Assembly: GCA_038146865.1 (NCBI GenBank)
Contig: JAYQSL010000006.1
Span: 62,001-126,000 of the forward strand
Reading direction: 5' to 3'
Length of the DNA stretch: 64,000 nt
Source of the DNA: GCA-2709075 sp038146865
GTDB taxonomy: Bacteria; Pseudomonadota; Alphaproteobacteria; MPNO01; UBA2964
The position numbers and the translations under genes were made by a program. Shown here piece by piece: positions 8,532 through 18,135 of the stretch (its first letter is position 1; every line of letters starts with the position of its first letter). The notes beneath the pieces are model-generated. The model saw nothing but the letters and a program-made list of their open reading frames with translations, ran no database searches and was not told the DNA's origin.

Positions 8532-11500
8532 TTAGCTCAGACTTTCGCCGTTTATTACGGACGTGGTGGTACGTTGCGCTTCATTTTTTAGCAAGATACA
8601 AAAAGTCATAATTGAGGTTCTGAGAGGAGGTGGACGCTGGTTGTCTAGGATCCCATAAGCAAGATTGGGCTTTAACCACTTTTCTGCATCAACTACGCTA
8701 AGACCTTTGCGTTCTGCATAATCCTCGACTTGATCACGGCCAATTTTTCCCACCCCAAAGTAACGCGACTCAGGATGGGAAAAATACCACCCTGAGACAG
8801 AGGCGCCAGGGTTCATAGCAAAGCTTTCCGTGAGTGACATCCCAATTTTGTCCTCAACCTCCAATAGAGCGAACAAAGTGTCTTTCTCCGTATGATCTGG
8901 ACACGCTGGATAACCGGGTGCTGGCCTTATACCACGATATTTTTCTTGAATGAGTGCAACGTTATCCAGCTGCTCGTCGGGTGAATATGCCCAAAATTCT
9001 TTGCGAACCCTCTCATGCATTCTTTCAGCAAAAGCCTCGGCTAATCGATCGGCCAGGGCCTTAATCATGATTACACTGTAATCATCATGCGCCGCCTCAT
9101 ACTCACCTATTATTTGTTCAATGCCAAAACCCGCAGATACGGCAAATGCCCCAAGATAATCATTTACGTCACTACCAACCGGAGCAAGGTAATCAGCGAG
9201 ACAAAAGTTTGGGCGCCGGTTACCGCTTTTCTCTCCCTGCTGTCGTAACATATGGAGCTCCGCGCTTTGTTTTGTACGAGTTTCATCGCCAAACAACAGA
9301 ATATCATCACCAAACGAATTTGCTGGCCAAAAGCCTATCACGGCGCGCGCAGACAATAGTTTTTTGCTCAGAATTTTATCTAACATTTTTTGCGCATCGG
9401 AGAACAGGCTTCTCGAAACTTCCCCGACTACTGGATCTTCAAGAATGCCTGGAAAATGACCGTGGAGATCCCAAGTTTGAAAGAAAGGGGTCCAATCGAC
9501 ACTCTGTATCAAATCTTCAAGCGGATAGTCATCAAAAACTTTTGTACCCAAAAATCTGGGCTTTACCGGTTTAATTTGAGACCAATCTGTTTTAAATGCG
9601 TTAACGCGCGCTTTTTTAAGCGAAACACCGCCGTTAGTGTCCTCTCGGGACTCGTAACGGGTTTTCAGATCCCGATAGTCCTTCTGGATCTCACCCACGA
9701 ATTTCTCTCGACGGTCTGAAGAGAGAAGGTTAGAGAGAACTGATACACTTCGCGACGCATCAACTACATGAATGACCGGATGGCTGCAGGCTGGTGCTAT
9801 CCGGACGGCCGTGTGAACTTTCGAGGTCGTGGCGCCTCCAATTAACAGTGGTAGGTCTAGGCCCTGCCTTTCCATCTCTGAAGCCACGTGGATCATTTCG
9901 TCCAGAGACGGAGTTATTAGTCCTGAGAGCCCGATAATATCAGCCTTCTCGGCCCGAGCGGCCTCAAGTATTTTATCTGCTGGGACCATCACCCCCAGAT
10001 CCACAACTTCGTAATTATTGCACTGCATTACTACACCGACGATGTTTTTCCCAATATCGTGAACATCGCCTTTTACTGTCGCCAGCACTATTTTCCCCTT
10101 GCTTTGCCGGGCCGCCCCCAAATCCCCCTTTTCTTTTTCTATGAAAGGGACTAGGTACCCAACTGCTTGTTTCATCACGCGGGCACTTTTTACCACCTGT
10201 GGCAAGAACATTTTGCCCTCTCCAAATAAATCCCCAACGATATTCATACCATCCATAAGGGGACCTTCTATCACATCCAGTGGCCTTTTAGACTTAAGCC
10301 TTGCTTCTTCTGTATCGGCAAGAATAAATTCATTTATCCCATGGACTAGAGAGTAGCTAAGCCTCTTGGTAACAGGACTATCACGCCACGAAAGATCTTT
10401 CTCTACGCGCGACCCAGTTCCTTTGAATTCTTCTGCGATCTCTAATAAGCGCTCTGTCGCATCGGGCCGTCGATTAAGAATTACATCCTCTACCCGATCT
10501 CTTAGCCTCTCGGAAATATCTTCATAAACCGTTATCATTCCTGCATTGAGGATACCCATGCCAAGCCCCGCGCGGATAGCATGGAACAAGAAAACTGAGT
10601 GCATGGCCTCTCTGACCACGTTATTGCCTCTAAACGAGAAAGAAACATTGCTGACACCCCCAGAAATTCTAACACCGGGGCAACTTTCTGTGATTAATTT
10701 CGAAGCCGTAATGAAATCAACTGCATAGTTGTCGTGCTCTTCGATCCCTGTCGCAACAGCAAAGATATTAGGATCAAATATAATATCTTCTGGAGGGAAA
10801 CCAACATCCTCTGTGAGAATTTTATAGGCTCTCTCGCAAATTTCCACCTTACGATCTGCCGTGTCAGCCTGACCGTCCTCGTCAAATGCCATGACGACAG
10901 CTGCTGCTCCATAGCGTTTTATTTCTTGGGCCTGGCTAATAAATGGAGCAAGCCCCTCTTTTAGGCTTATGGAGTTGACGATACACTTGCCTTGAACACA
11001 CTTGAGACCAGCTTCAATTACCGACCATTTAGAAGAGTCAATCATTATGGGGACCCGGCTAATATCTGGCTCCGCAGCGACCAAATTTAAAAACCGTTCC
11101 ATTGCCCCCTTGGAGTCCAAAAGGCCTTCATCCATGTTAATATCTATGACTTGAGCGCCGTTTTCGACCTGTTGCCGCGCAACCTCGAGAGCAACTTCGA
11201 ATTGGTCATTTCGTATTAGCTCAGCAAAACGCGCAGAGCCCGTAACATTCGTTCTTTCCCCGACATTAACAAATAAGGAGTCCGAACCAATATTTAGAGG
11301 TTCCAGACCGGAAAGACGTGTTTTTTGGGCCAAACCAGGCAATTTACGGGGCCCCCATGATGCAACAGCGCCTTTAATCGCTTTGATGTGCGCTGGGGTT
11401 GTTCCGCAACATCCCCCAACAATGTTAACGAGCCCCGTTTTGGCGAATTCGCCCAGTATTTCCGCCATTTCCTCTGGCGTTTGATCATAACCGCCAAAGG

Positions 11501-12386
11501 GATTTGGTAGACCCGCGTTCGGGTGACAGCTAACAAAAGTCTCGCTGCAGCGCGAGAGTTCATCCACATATGGACGCAACTGTTCCGCGCCGAGTGCACA
11601 ATTTAGCCCTACGGCTATCGGGTTCGCGTGTCGGATTGAGTTGTAAAATGCCTCGGTGGTTTGACCAGTTAGAGTTCTGCCACTTTGGTCGGTGATGGTA
11701 CCTGACACTATAATAGGTATCTCCGGGGATCCAAGTTCCTCTAATACCTTATCTACAGCGTAAAGTGCTGCTTTACAGTTAAGAGTATCGAAGACTGTCT
11801 CAACTAGTATGAGGTCGACGCCTCCTTCAATAAGCCCCGCGGCAGCTTCGTGATAACTCTCCACTAAAATATCAAAGGAAATATTTCTGTACCCCGGATC
11901 TTCAACGTCAGGCGAGAGCGAAGCCGTCCTATTTGTTGGCCCTAGGACGCCAGCGACGAAACGGGTGATCCCGTCTTCCACCTCCAATTCATGGACAGCA
12001 CTACAGGCGAGCCGGGCTCCCTCTACGTTTAACTCGTATACGACTTCCTCCATTTGATAGTCAGCCTGGGCAATACGGGTCGAACTAAACGTATTTGTTT
12101 CGATTATATCTGCTCCGGCTCGCAGATACTCTAGGTGAACCCCTCGGATAAACTCTGGCTGCGACAATGTAAGCAGATCATTGTTACCCGCTTGCGGGCA
12201 TTGCACCTTTTGGAAAAGGCTCCCACGAAATTCTGCTTCATCAAACCTGCGTTGCTGGATTTCTGTCCCGATTGCACCATCCATGACCAAAATTTGATCC
12301 AGAAGCCGCTCTCGTAGAAGAGTTATCCGACGAGCACGGGCACTCGCGCCCCGCGGTTCAAATGGTTTCTTTGACTTGCTACTCAT
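8532..12386 (-). CDS. metH: Cobalamin-dependent methionine synthase
   Basis: Transfers the methyl group of 5-methyltetrahydrofolate to homocysteine via cobalamin. The 1284 residues show all modules in order: the homocysteine-binding barrel with zinc ligands Cys263 (GLNCALG) and Cys326-Cys327 (GGCCGTTP); the pterin-binding barrel (about 365-640); the B12 cap and Rossmann domains with the cobalt-ligand motif DVHDIGKN; and the SAM-binding reactivation domain (RPAPGYPACPDH). It ends with a ~30-residue tail past the usual end. The ATG overlaps the metF TAA stop (TAATG), which points to translational coupling. It is the last gene of the ArsR-metF-metH unit. Confidence 0.97.
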   Translation of the reverse strand: MSSKSKKPFEPRGASARARRITLLRERLLDQILVMDGAIGTEIQQRRFDEAEFRGSLFQKVQCPQAGNNDLLTLSQPEFIRGVHLEYLRAGADIIETNTFSSTRIAQADYQMEEVVYELNVEGARLACSAVHELEVEDGITRFVAGVLGPTNRTASLSPDVEDPGYRNISFDILVESYHEAAAGLIEGGVDLILVETVFDTLNCKAALYAVDKVLEELGSPEIPIIVSGTITDQSGRTLTGQTTEAFYNSIRHANPIAVGLNCALGAEQLRPYVDELSRCSETFVSCHPNAGLPNPFGGYDQTPEEMAEILGEFAKTGLVNIVGGCCGTTPAHIKAIKGAVASWGPRKLPGLAQKTRLSGLEPLNIGSDSLFVNVGERTNVTGSARFAELIRNDQFEVALEVARQQVENGAQVIDINMDEGLLDSKGAMERFLNLVAAEPDISRVPIMIDSSKWSVIEAGLKCVQGKCIVNSISLKEGLAPFISQAQEIKRYGAAAVVMAFDEDGQADTADRKVEICERAYKILTEDVGFPPEDIIFDPNIFAVATGIEEHDNYAVDFITASKLITESCPGVRISGGVSNVSFSFRGNNVVREAMHSVFLFHAIRAGLGMGILNAGMITVYEDISERLRDRVEDVILNRRPDATERLLEIAEEFKGTGSRVEKDLSWRDSPVTKRLSYSLVHGINEFILADTEEARLKSKRPLDVIEGPLMDGMNIVGDLFGEGKMFLPQVVKSARVMKQAVGYLVPFIEKEKGDLGAARQSKGKIVLATVKGDVHDIGKNIVGVVMQCNNYEVVDLGVMVPADKILEAARAEKADIIGLSGLITPSLDEMIHVASEMERQGLDLPLLIGGATTSKVHTAVRIAPACSHPVIHVVDASRSVSVLSNLLSSDRREKFVGEIQKDYRDLKTRYESREDTNGGVSLKKARVNAFKTDWSQIKPVKPRFLGTKVFDDYPLEDLIQSVDWTPFFQTWDLHGHFPGILEDPVVGEVSRSLFSDAQKMLDKILSKKLLSARAVIGFWPANSFGDDILLFGDETRTKQSAELHMLRQQGEKSGNRRPNFCLADYLAPVGSDVNDYLGAFAVSAGFGIEQIIGEYEAAHDDYSVIMIKALADRLAEAFAERMHERVRKEFWAYSPDEQLDNVALIQEKYRGIRPAPGYPACPDHTEKDTLFALLEVEDKIGMSLTESFAMNPGASVSGWYFSHPESRYFGVGKIGRDQVEDYAERKGLSVVDAEKWLKPNLAYGILDNQRPPPLRTSIMTFCILLKNEAQRTTTSVINGESLS

Positions 12387-13306
12387 TATCGGATGGGCTC
12401 TGGTCTAAAACCTAATAGGTAGGCGATAGCGTATGAGAGATCCGCCCGATTCAATGTATAGAAGTGAAATTCTTTGAAACCATGACTTTGAAGTTGGCGA
12501 CATTGCTCTGCCGCAACCGTTGCAGCAATTAATTTTCGTGTTTCTGGGTCATTATCGAGCCCACAAAATAAATCACTGAGCCAATCTGGGATCTTTGTCC
12601 CACATAAAGCACTAAATTTTACCACTTGCTCAAAATTTTGAACCGGAAGGATCCCGGGTACTATCGGTGCCTTTATCCCTGCCGATGTGACCCGATCCAT
12701 AAACTTTAAAAATGGTTCAACACCAAAGAAGTATTGCGTAATGGCTCGGTCTGCTCCGGCATCAAGTTTGCGCTTTAAATTGTCTATATCACTTTCCGCA
12801 CTGGAAGCCTCGGGGTGCGTTTCCGGATAGGCGGCGACACTAATTTCAAAGTTAGCGATACTTTTTAAGCCAGTGACAAGTTCGACGGCATAAGCGTAGC
12901 CTTCGGGGTGGGGCTGATAGTTTACTTGTCCGTCCGGTGGGTCACCCCTCAAAGCAACGATATGGCGGACCCCCATATCCCAATACTGGCGGCCTATCTC
13001 TTGGATTTCTTCCCGGCTTGCCCCAATACAGGTTAAATGGGCTGCTGGTGTTAAACTGGATTCCGTTAATAGCCGAGCCAATGTCTCATGGGTCCTCGCA
13101 CGTGTTGATCCACCCGCCCCGTAGGTAACAGATACGAACTGAGGTTTTAGAGGCTCAATCCTCTTAATTGAATCCCAAAGGGAAATCGCCATCTTTTCTG
13201 TTTTTGGAGGGAAAAATTCAAAAGAAACGCTTAAATCATTTTTCCGTTTTGGAAAAACCAACGTGTCCAGTGCACGAGTTTCCAATAATCCGGAACTCAT
13301 TTCCAT
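12386..13306 (-). CDS. metF: 5,10-methylenetetrahydrofolate reductase
   Basis: FAD enzyme that makes the 5-methyltetrahydrofolate used by the MetH encoded immediately downstream. The 306-residue TIM barrel has the family landmarks VSFEFFPPKTEKM, FVSVTYGAGGSTR and DRAITQYFFG. Two starts are plausible: ATG 13306, or ATG 13300 two codons later. The latter forms an ATGA overlap with the stop of the upstream regulator and may be the real coupled start. Cytoplasmic. Confidence 0.96.
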   Translation of the reverse strand: MEMSSGLLETRALDTLVFPKRKNDLSVSFEFFPPKTEKMAISLWDSIKRIEPLKPQFVSVTYGAGGSTRARTHETLARLLTESSLTPAAHLTCIGASREEIQEIGRQYWDMGVRHIVALRGDPPDGQVNYQPHPEGYAYAVELVTGLKSIANFEISVAAYPETHPEASSAESDIDNLKRKLDAGADRAITQYFFGVEPFLKFMDRVTSAGIKAPIVPGILPVQNFEQVVKFSALCGTKIPDWLSDLFCGLDNDPETRKLIAATVAAEQCRQLQSHGFKEFHFYTLNRADLSYAIAYLLGFRPEPIR

Positions 13307-14295
13307 ATTTCCTGATTGGATCGTGCAAACCCATCTTGGATGCTATTCGCTATGTCATGATTGAGCGGTTTAGGCTTTGATAAAACCCAAAATTTTAAAG
13401 TTATGGGTTCTCCGAATAATTCATGAGTTTCTTCGATAGCAAGTCCAGCCTTTTTGCACCAACTTAGGACCTCTCTATCATCGAAACCCAACCAACGATG
13501 TGCGTGCTTTTCCTTTAAAACTTCGACGCTATGAGGCGCAAAATCAACGACAAACATTTTGCCGTTGGGCTTCAAAACTTTAGATGCCTCGTCGACTGCC
13601 GCGGCTGGGTCCTGCGAATAACGAAGCACTTGGTGAATAACAATTATGTTAAAATTTATGTTAATTTGCGGTAACCTGTACATATCCCCATACCGCACAT
13701 GGCAATGGCGAATTTCGTTTTTCTCGAGCGCAGCTCGTGCCAAAGAGAGCATCTCATATGAAGTATCTACGCCGATGCCCCTATCCACACGATCCGCGAA
13801 AACCTGCAACATCCTCCCAGTCCCGGTGCCTATATCGAGCAAATTCTCTACATGTTCCGGAAATCTATCTAACAAAAGTTCTTCTACTTTTTCCTCGTCG
13901 ACATACAAAGACCTGATCGATCCCCACTCCCCGGCGTGTTGGCGAAAATACTCAGCCGCCCGAACACCCCTCGATAAAATAATTTCCTCCAGCCTGAGAC
14001 TGTCGCGCTCTATTTCAAACGAATTCATGGGCACAAGAGACAAAATCTTACGGGCTGTATTACCCTCTCGGTACCCGTCATCAGATAACCGGTAGTAAAC
14101 GCTTTTTCCCTCTCTAAATCGATCCAACAATCCCGCATCATAGAGCAACTTCAAATGTCTCGAGATGATAGGCTGGCTTTGTCCCATGATCTCTGTCAGT
14201 TCAGAGACCGACAACGCGCTTTTTGAACTAATTGCCAGTAACCTTAGCCTCGTGGGATCAGCCACGGCCTTTAATGCGACAAGTAAATTTTCCAA
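13297..14295 (-). CDS. ArsR-family regulator fused to a SAM-dependent methyltransferase domain
   Basis: A two-domain protein of 332 residues. Residues about 1-85 are an ArsR-type winged helix (LLVALKAVADPTRLRLLAI, then SQPIISRHLKLLYDAGLL). Residues about 110-330 are a class I methyltransferase with the SAM loop LLDIGTGTGRML. This architecture is common just upstream of metF in alphaproteobacteria, and ArsR-type regulators such as SahR control the SAM cycle. Control of metF/metH through SAM or SAH sensing is therefore a reasonable inference. The start is TTG. The end overlaps metF by up to 10 bp. The fold cannot tell us whether the methyltransferase half is catalytic or only a sensor. Confidence 0.9.
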   Translation of the reverse strand: MENLLVALKAVADPTRLRLLAISSKSALSVSELTEIMGQSQPIISRHLKLLYDAGLLDRFREGKSVYYRLSDDGYREGNTARKILSLVPMNSFEIERDSLRLEEIILSRGVRAAEYFRQHAGEWGSIRSLYVDEEKVEELLLDRFPEHVENLLDIGTGTGRMLQVFADRVDRGIGVDTSYEMLSLARAALEKNEIRHCHVRYGDMYRLPQININFNIIVIHQVLRYSQDPAAAVDEASKVLKPNGKMFVVDFAPHSVEVLKEKHAHRWLGFDDREVLSWCKKAGLAIEETHELFGEPITLKFWVLSKPKPLNHDIANSIQDGFARSNQEIWK

Positions 14296-14357
14296 GTTTA
14301 GAACCTCAATAACTGGCGACAGGGCAAAATAAAAAAATGTGGAAGCCTTTAACCATT

Positions 14358-14396
14358 ATAACATATCTATTTTTGTAGATATGTAAATATGTTATA
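14358..14396. promoter_or_regulatory. Nested inverted repeats upstream of the ArsR-metF-metH operon (candidate operator)
   Basis: ACATATCTA (14361-14369) and TAGATATGT (14376-14384) form a perfect 9-bp inverted repeat around a 6-nt spacer. An outer pair, ATAACATAT (14358-14366) and ATATGTTAT (14388-14396), partly overlaps it. The block lies 63-101 bp upstream of the regulator start, in AT-rich DNA suitable for a promoter. ArsR-family repressors typically bind AT-rich inverted repeats, so autoregulation is the simplest reading. Binding is inferred. Confidence 0.55.
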
Positions 14397-14536
14397 TGAT
14401 ACTAAGAAAAACCAAAAGTTTTTTAAGAAAATTAGTCACCAGCACTTTAGGTTTTTTAGCAAATAAAAATTCTTTTGCGTTTAGTCCGACATAAATGAGC
14501 GTTGCCCAAATAGAACACCAACGCTAAAATCTGTGC

Positions 14537-15157
14537 ATGGTTATGAGCGTATCGAAATTAATGTTTAAGAAGCTGATCGGTCTCGCCACATTTACCCTGG
14601 CGCTGCTCCTCATAGCACCGCAACAGATTTCTGCGGCCGATAAAGCGGATGAGTTCATTAGAGACGTCGGACAAAGGGCCATTGCGTCTTTGCAGGAGGC
14701 AGGTCTGTCTTCTGCAGAGAGAGAAGCCCAGTTCCGAAAAATCTTTAACGAGTCTTTTGATGTTAAGCTTTTAGCAAGGTTTTCGTTAGGAGTTTATTGG
14801 CGCCGATCCACCAGATCCCAACAACAAGAATATGTCCGGCTATTTGAAAATTTTGTAGTGAAGGCCTACGCGACCCGCTTTTCAGGCTACAGTGGTGAAA
14901 AATTTAAAGTCGGTACAATTCGGGAACTGAAAGGTGGGGATAAATTGGTGGCGTCTGAAATTATCCTCAGAGACGGAAGAACAGTCCCCGTCCATTGGCG
15001 CGTAAGAGATAGAAAAGGGCATCTTATAGTTGATGTATTAGTCGAGGGAATCAGTATGGCGATTACCCAAAGAGATGAGTTTAGCTCAATCATCAGTCAA
15101 AATGGTGGACGGGTTGATGGCTTGTTGATAGCCCTACGGAATCGCACCCAAGGATAG
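14537..15157 (+). CDS. mlaC: MlaC/Ttg2D-family phospholipid-binding periplasmic protein
   Basis: A 206-residue secreted protein with an N-terminal hydrophobic signal (LIGLATFTLALLLIAPQQIS, then AA). It is followed by the MlaC fold: FDVKLLARFSLGVYWR, the EYVRLFENFVVKAYATRF segment, and VHWRVRDRKGHLIVDVLVEG. MlaC proteins shuttle phospholipids between the outer membrane and the inner-membrane MlaFEDB complex. The other mla genes are not in this window. A second in-frame-looking ATG at 14543 is an alternative start. Downstream it converges on ettA with only 9 bp between stops. Confidence 0.88.
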   Translation: MVMSVSKLMFKKLIGLATFTLALLLIAPQQISAADKADEFIRDVGQRAIASLQEAGLSSAEREAQFRKIFNESFDVKLLARFSLGVYWRRSTRSQQQEYVRLFENFVVKAYATRFSGYSGEKFKVGTIRELKGGDKLVASEIILRDGRTVPVHWRVRDRKGHLIVDVLVEGISMAITQRDEFSSIISQNGGRVDGLLIALRNRTQG

Positions 15158-15166
15158 GTTTATCGG

Positions 15167-16849
15167 CTAGCCCCTAGTAAGGGGTTTATATTTAATACGG
15201 TGCGGTTGATCGGCTTTCTCACCAAGCCTTCTTTTCCGATCCTCTTCGTAATCCTCATAGTTCCCTTCAAACCAGATTGCCTTGCTATCTCCCTCGAAAG
15301 CCAGAATATGGGTCGCAATTCTGTCCAGGAACCAACGATCGTGACTGATAACAACTGCGCATCCCGCGAAGTCTAAAAGTGCTTCTTCCAATGCCCGCAG
15401 CGTGTCAACATCCAAATCATTGGTTGGCTCATCTAAAAGGAGGACGTTAGCGCCAGACTTCAACATTTTTGCTAAATGCACTCGATTACGTTCGCCACCA
15501 GACAGCTGCCCTACTCTTTTTTGTTGGTCAGGACCCCTGAAGTTGAACGACCCAACATAGGCGCGGCTCTGGACTTTTCTTCCCCCGAGGTCAACCTCTG
15601 CCTCACCCTCTGCAATTTCTTCCCAAACAGTTTTATCTGCTGCCAAAGAGTCTCTTGACTGATCCACATACCCCAGTGTGACACTATCACCCATTCGAAG
15701 AACACCAGAATCTGGTTCTTCGTTACCCGTTATCATACGAAATAGAGTCGTTTTACCGGCGCCATTAGGCCCTATTACCCCTACTATCCCTCCGGGTGGT
15801 AATTTAAAATTTAAATCCTGCACGAGTAATTTTTCGCCGAACGCCTTTGAGACTTTTTCTGCCTCAATAACCAGATTACCAAGCCGTTCACCCGCTGGAA
15901 TTACAATTTGTGATGTCGACGGCACCTTATCGCGAGATTTAGCAAGTAAGTCTTCATAGGCTGATATGCGCGCCCGATTTTTCGCTTGGCGAGCACGTGG
16001 CGATGACCTAACCCACTCCAATTCAGAGGCCAAGGTTTTCTGACGGGCTGACTCCTCGCGTTCCTCTTGGGCTATACGTTTTTGTTTCTGCTCAAGCCAA
16101 GATGAATAATTACCCTCAAAAGGCAAAGCCCGCCCCCGATCAAGCTCTAAAATCCATCCAGCGACATTATCGAGAAAATAGCGATCATGGGTAACAGCAA
16201 CTACCGTCCCTTCATACTCATGAAGAAAACGCTCCAGCCAGGCAACAGATTCGGCATCAAGGTGATTGGTAGGCTCATCAAGAAGCAGCAGGTCAGGCTT
16301 CTGCAAGAGCAGACGACATAATGCCACCCGGCGTCGTTCGCCCCCTGACAGTTTTCCGACGTCGGCATCACTTGCCGGACAGCGCAAAGCGTCCATCGCT
16401 ACATCAATTTTATGCTCAATTGCCCACCCATCAACGGCATCAATTTGCTCTTGAAGCTTGCCCTGTTCTTCGATCAATGAATTCATCTCATCGTCATCCA
16501 TGGGCTCTGCAAACTTCAAGCTGATTTCCTCAAACCTTGCCAGCAGCTCTGTCACATTCCCCATTCCCGCGAGGACGTTGTCTTTCACACTCTTCGTGGC
16601 ATCTAGCTCTGGTTCCTGAGGCAAATAACCAACGGTTGCCCCCTCCGCAGACCAGGCTTCTCCGCTAAATTCATTATCCAATCCCGCCATGATTTTCATC
16701 AGGGTAGACTTACCCGCACCGTTTACCCCGAGAACTCCGATTTTCGCTCCCGGCAAAAAAGCAAGGGTGACATCTTTCACGACCTCACGTCCGCCGGGAT
16801 AGATTTTGGAAAGCCCCTGCATTGTATAAATATATTGGTAACCGGCCAC
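15167..16849 (-). CDS. ettA: ABC-F translation factor EttA
   Basis: Cytoplasmic ABC-F ATPase that binds the ribosomal E site and gates the first elongation steps according to energy state. The start chosen is GTG 16849 (VAGYQYIYTMQGLSK), preceded by a good AAGGAG. It gives 560 residues, the usual EttA length. Two ABC cassettes are present: Walker A GVNGAGKST (41-49) with LSGGERRRVALCRLL, and GPNGAGKTT with LSGGERNRVHLAKML. They are joined by the charged linker and a short arm typical of EttA. A longer open frame to 17065 adds unrelated residues and is rejected as the start. Confidence 0.94.
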   Translation of the reverse strand: MAGYQYIYTMQGLSKIYPGGREVVKDVTLAFLPGAKIGVLGVNGAGKSTLMKIMAGLDNEFSGEAWSAEGATVGYLPQEPELDATKSVKDNVLAGMGNVTELLARFEEISLKFAEPMDDDEMNSLIEEQGKLQEQIDAVDGWAIEHKIDVAMDALRCPASDADVGKLSGGERRRVALCRLLLQKPDLLLLDEPTNHLDAESVAWLERFLHEYEGTVVAVTHDRYFLDNVAGWILELDRGRALPFEGNYSSWLEQKQKRIAQEEREESARQKTLASELEWVRSSPRARQAKNRARISAYEDLLAKSRDKVPSTSQIVIPAGERLGNLVIEAEKVSKAFGEKLLVQDLNFKLPPGGIVGVIGPNGAGKTTLFRMITGNEEPDSGVLRMGDSVTLGYVDQSRDSLAADKTVWEEIAEGEAEVDLGGRKVQSRAYVGSFNFRGPDQQKRVGQLSGGERNRVHLAKMLKSGANVLLLDEPTNDLDVDTLRALEEALLDFAGCAVVISHDRWFLDRIATHILAFEGDSKAIWFEGNYEDYEEDRKRRLGEKADQPHRIKYKPLTRG

Positions 16850-17119
16850 TTCGAGCTCCTTTGGGAAACAAAAAAGACCCGCGTTTTCTAGCGCAACGAG
16901 GGTGCTGATTTCAATGCCCTGAAGGAACAAATAACCTACAAAATACAAAAACCAATTTATTTTTATTAAGAAGTGCTTAGATCGCAGGTGATGTAATGCA
17001 GACAACTCCCACAAAGAAAATGAGAGGAGACGGTCAATGGTGTTTAAAGCTTGTACGCAATGCATTTATCTGAGCAAAAAACATATTGGAAAAGAAAATC
17101 TTTGTGTAATGATACGAGA
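16850..17119. other. Divergent intergenic region between ettA and a binding-protein gene
   Basis: 270 bp that must hold the promoters of both ettA (minus) and the gene starting at 17120 (plus). Besides the ettA ribosome-binding site (AAGGAG, minus strand, about 16856-16861) I see no clear promoter pair, hairpin or repeat. The open frame that crosses it in the ettA direction is considered non-coding. Confidence 0.5.
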
Positions 17120-18091
17120 ATGAGCAGCCCAATAACCCTCGCTATCGATAGGTACGATCGGCATTTCCCCTTCTTTGATGGGACCATTCAGGTTCCAAAT
17201 GGACTCGATCTTACTGTCCTTCAGGTTGGCGAAACCACGGCGTTGAGAGATGGAGCTCACAGGCATAAGAGGATGCTCAGAGAAATGGAATTTGATGCCG
17301 CTGAAGTGTCCTTGTCTTCTTTTGTTATGGCAAAAGCGCGTGGACTTAGTTTCTCTGGGATACCGGTATTTCCCCGCCGCCTTTTTAGCCAGACACAAAT
17401 CTACGTCCACGATAAAACGGGACTGCATGACCCCTCGCAACTATCCGGAAAGAGGGTAGGCCTCCAAAGCTTCCAAACCACATTAGCGGTCCTTGCTAAA
17501 GGAGATACGGCTAATGAGTACGGAGTAGACCTCGAATCAATTAATTGGGTTGTGCGTTCTGGAGAAACGATTTCTTTTGACACCCCCAAAGGGTGGAAAA
17601 TCGAATATGTTCCTCATGATACAGATTTGGGCGATATGCTCTCAGAAGGAATTATTGACGCCCTATTCCTCTCGAGAGTGCCTTCTACCTTTGATGGAAG
17701 AACGATCCGCAGAATATATGAGGATCCTAAGGCCGCCTGCGTCGATTATTACAAGAAAAATGGCTATTTTCCGATCATGCACATTGTAGCTATTCAAGAC
17801 AAAGTCGTAGAGTTAAACCCAGAATTACCCCGCATACTCTTTGGCATGTTTAAACAAGCCAAAGAAATAGCAGACCAGTACCGGGACGATCCCGGCTGGT
17901 CTCAATTGGCTTGGGGCCGTATGGCAATGGACGAGCAAGCTACACAAATGGGAACAGATCTATGGCCGATCGGATTTTCCGACAACGCAGCGAATTTAGA
18001 ACGGTTTATAAGATACTCCCACGAACAAGGCCTAATCAGCTCTCGTTTCCCAGCCAGCGATCTTTTTCACCCCAGTCTGCTCAACACATAG
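17120..18091 (+). CDS. Periplasmic-binding-fold protein related to 4,5-dihydroxyphthalate decarboxylase
   Basis: From ATG 17120 (MSSPITLAIDRYDRHFPFFD) this is a 323-residue type 2 periplasmic-binding-fold protein with no signal peptide. The segments GLDLTVLQVGE, FDAAEVSLSSFVMAKARG and GIPVFPRRLFSQTQIYVH match the family annotated as 4,5-dihydroxyphthalate decarboxylase or ABC substrate-binding protein. Lack of a signal suggests a cytoplasmic enzyme rather than a transport component, but this is an inference. No phthalate genes are nearby, so the substrate is unknown. An upstream in-frame start (17051) is possible but adds a poorly supported extension. Confidence 0.75.
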   Translation: MSSPITLAIDRYDRHFPFFDGTIQVPNGLDLTVLQVGETTALRDGAHRHKRMLREMEFDAAEVSLSSFVMAKARGLSFSGIPVFPRRLFSQTQIYVHDKTGLHDPSQLSGKRVGLQSFQTTLAVLAKGDTANEYGVDLESINWVVRSGETISFDTPKGWKIEYVPHDTDLGDMLSEGIIDALFLSRVPSTFDGRTIRRIYEDPKAACVDYYKKNGYFPIMHIVAIQDKVVELNPELPRILFGMFKQAKEIADQYRDDPGWSQLAWGRMAMDEQATQMGTDLWPIGFSDNAANLERFIRYSHEQGLISSRFPASDLFHPSLLNT

Positions 18092-18135
18092 TGTTTTCTT
18101 AGATCGCCTTCCTCACAAACAAGACCTGCCAAGTT

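Noticed and set aside
14296..14536. SAM-type riboswitch before the methionine operon
   Set aside because: No SAM-I, SAM-II or SAH consensus was seen; the region holds an AT-rich DNA palindrome instead.
16850..17065. Extension of the ettA frame to 17065
   Set aside because: It adds 72 residues unlike the family, while GTG 16849 has a good ribosome-binding site and matches the normal EttA start.
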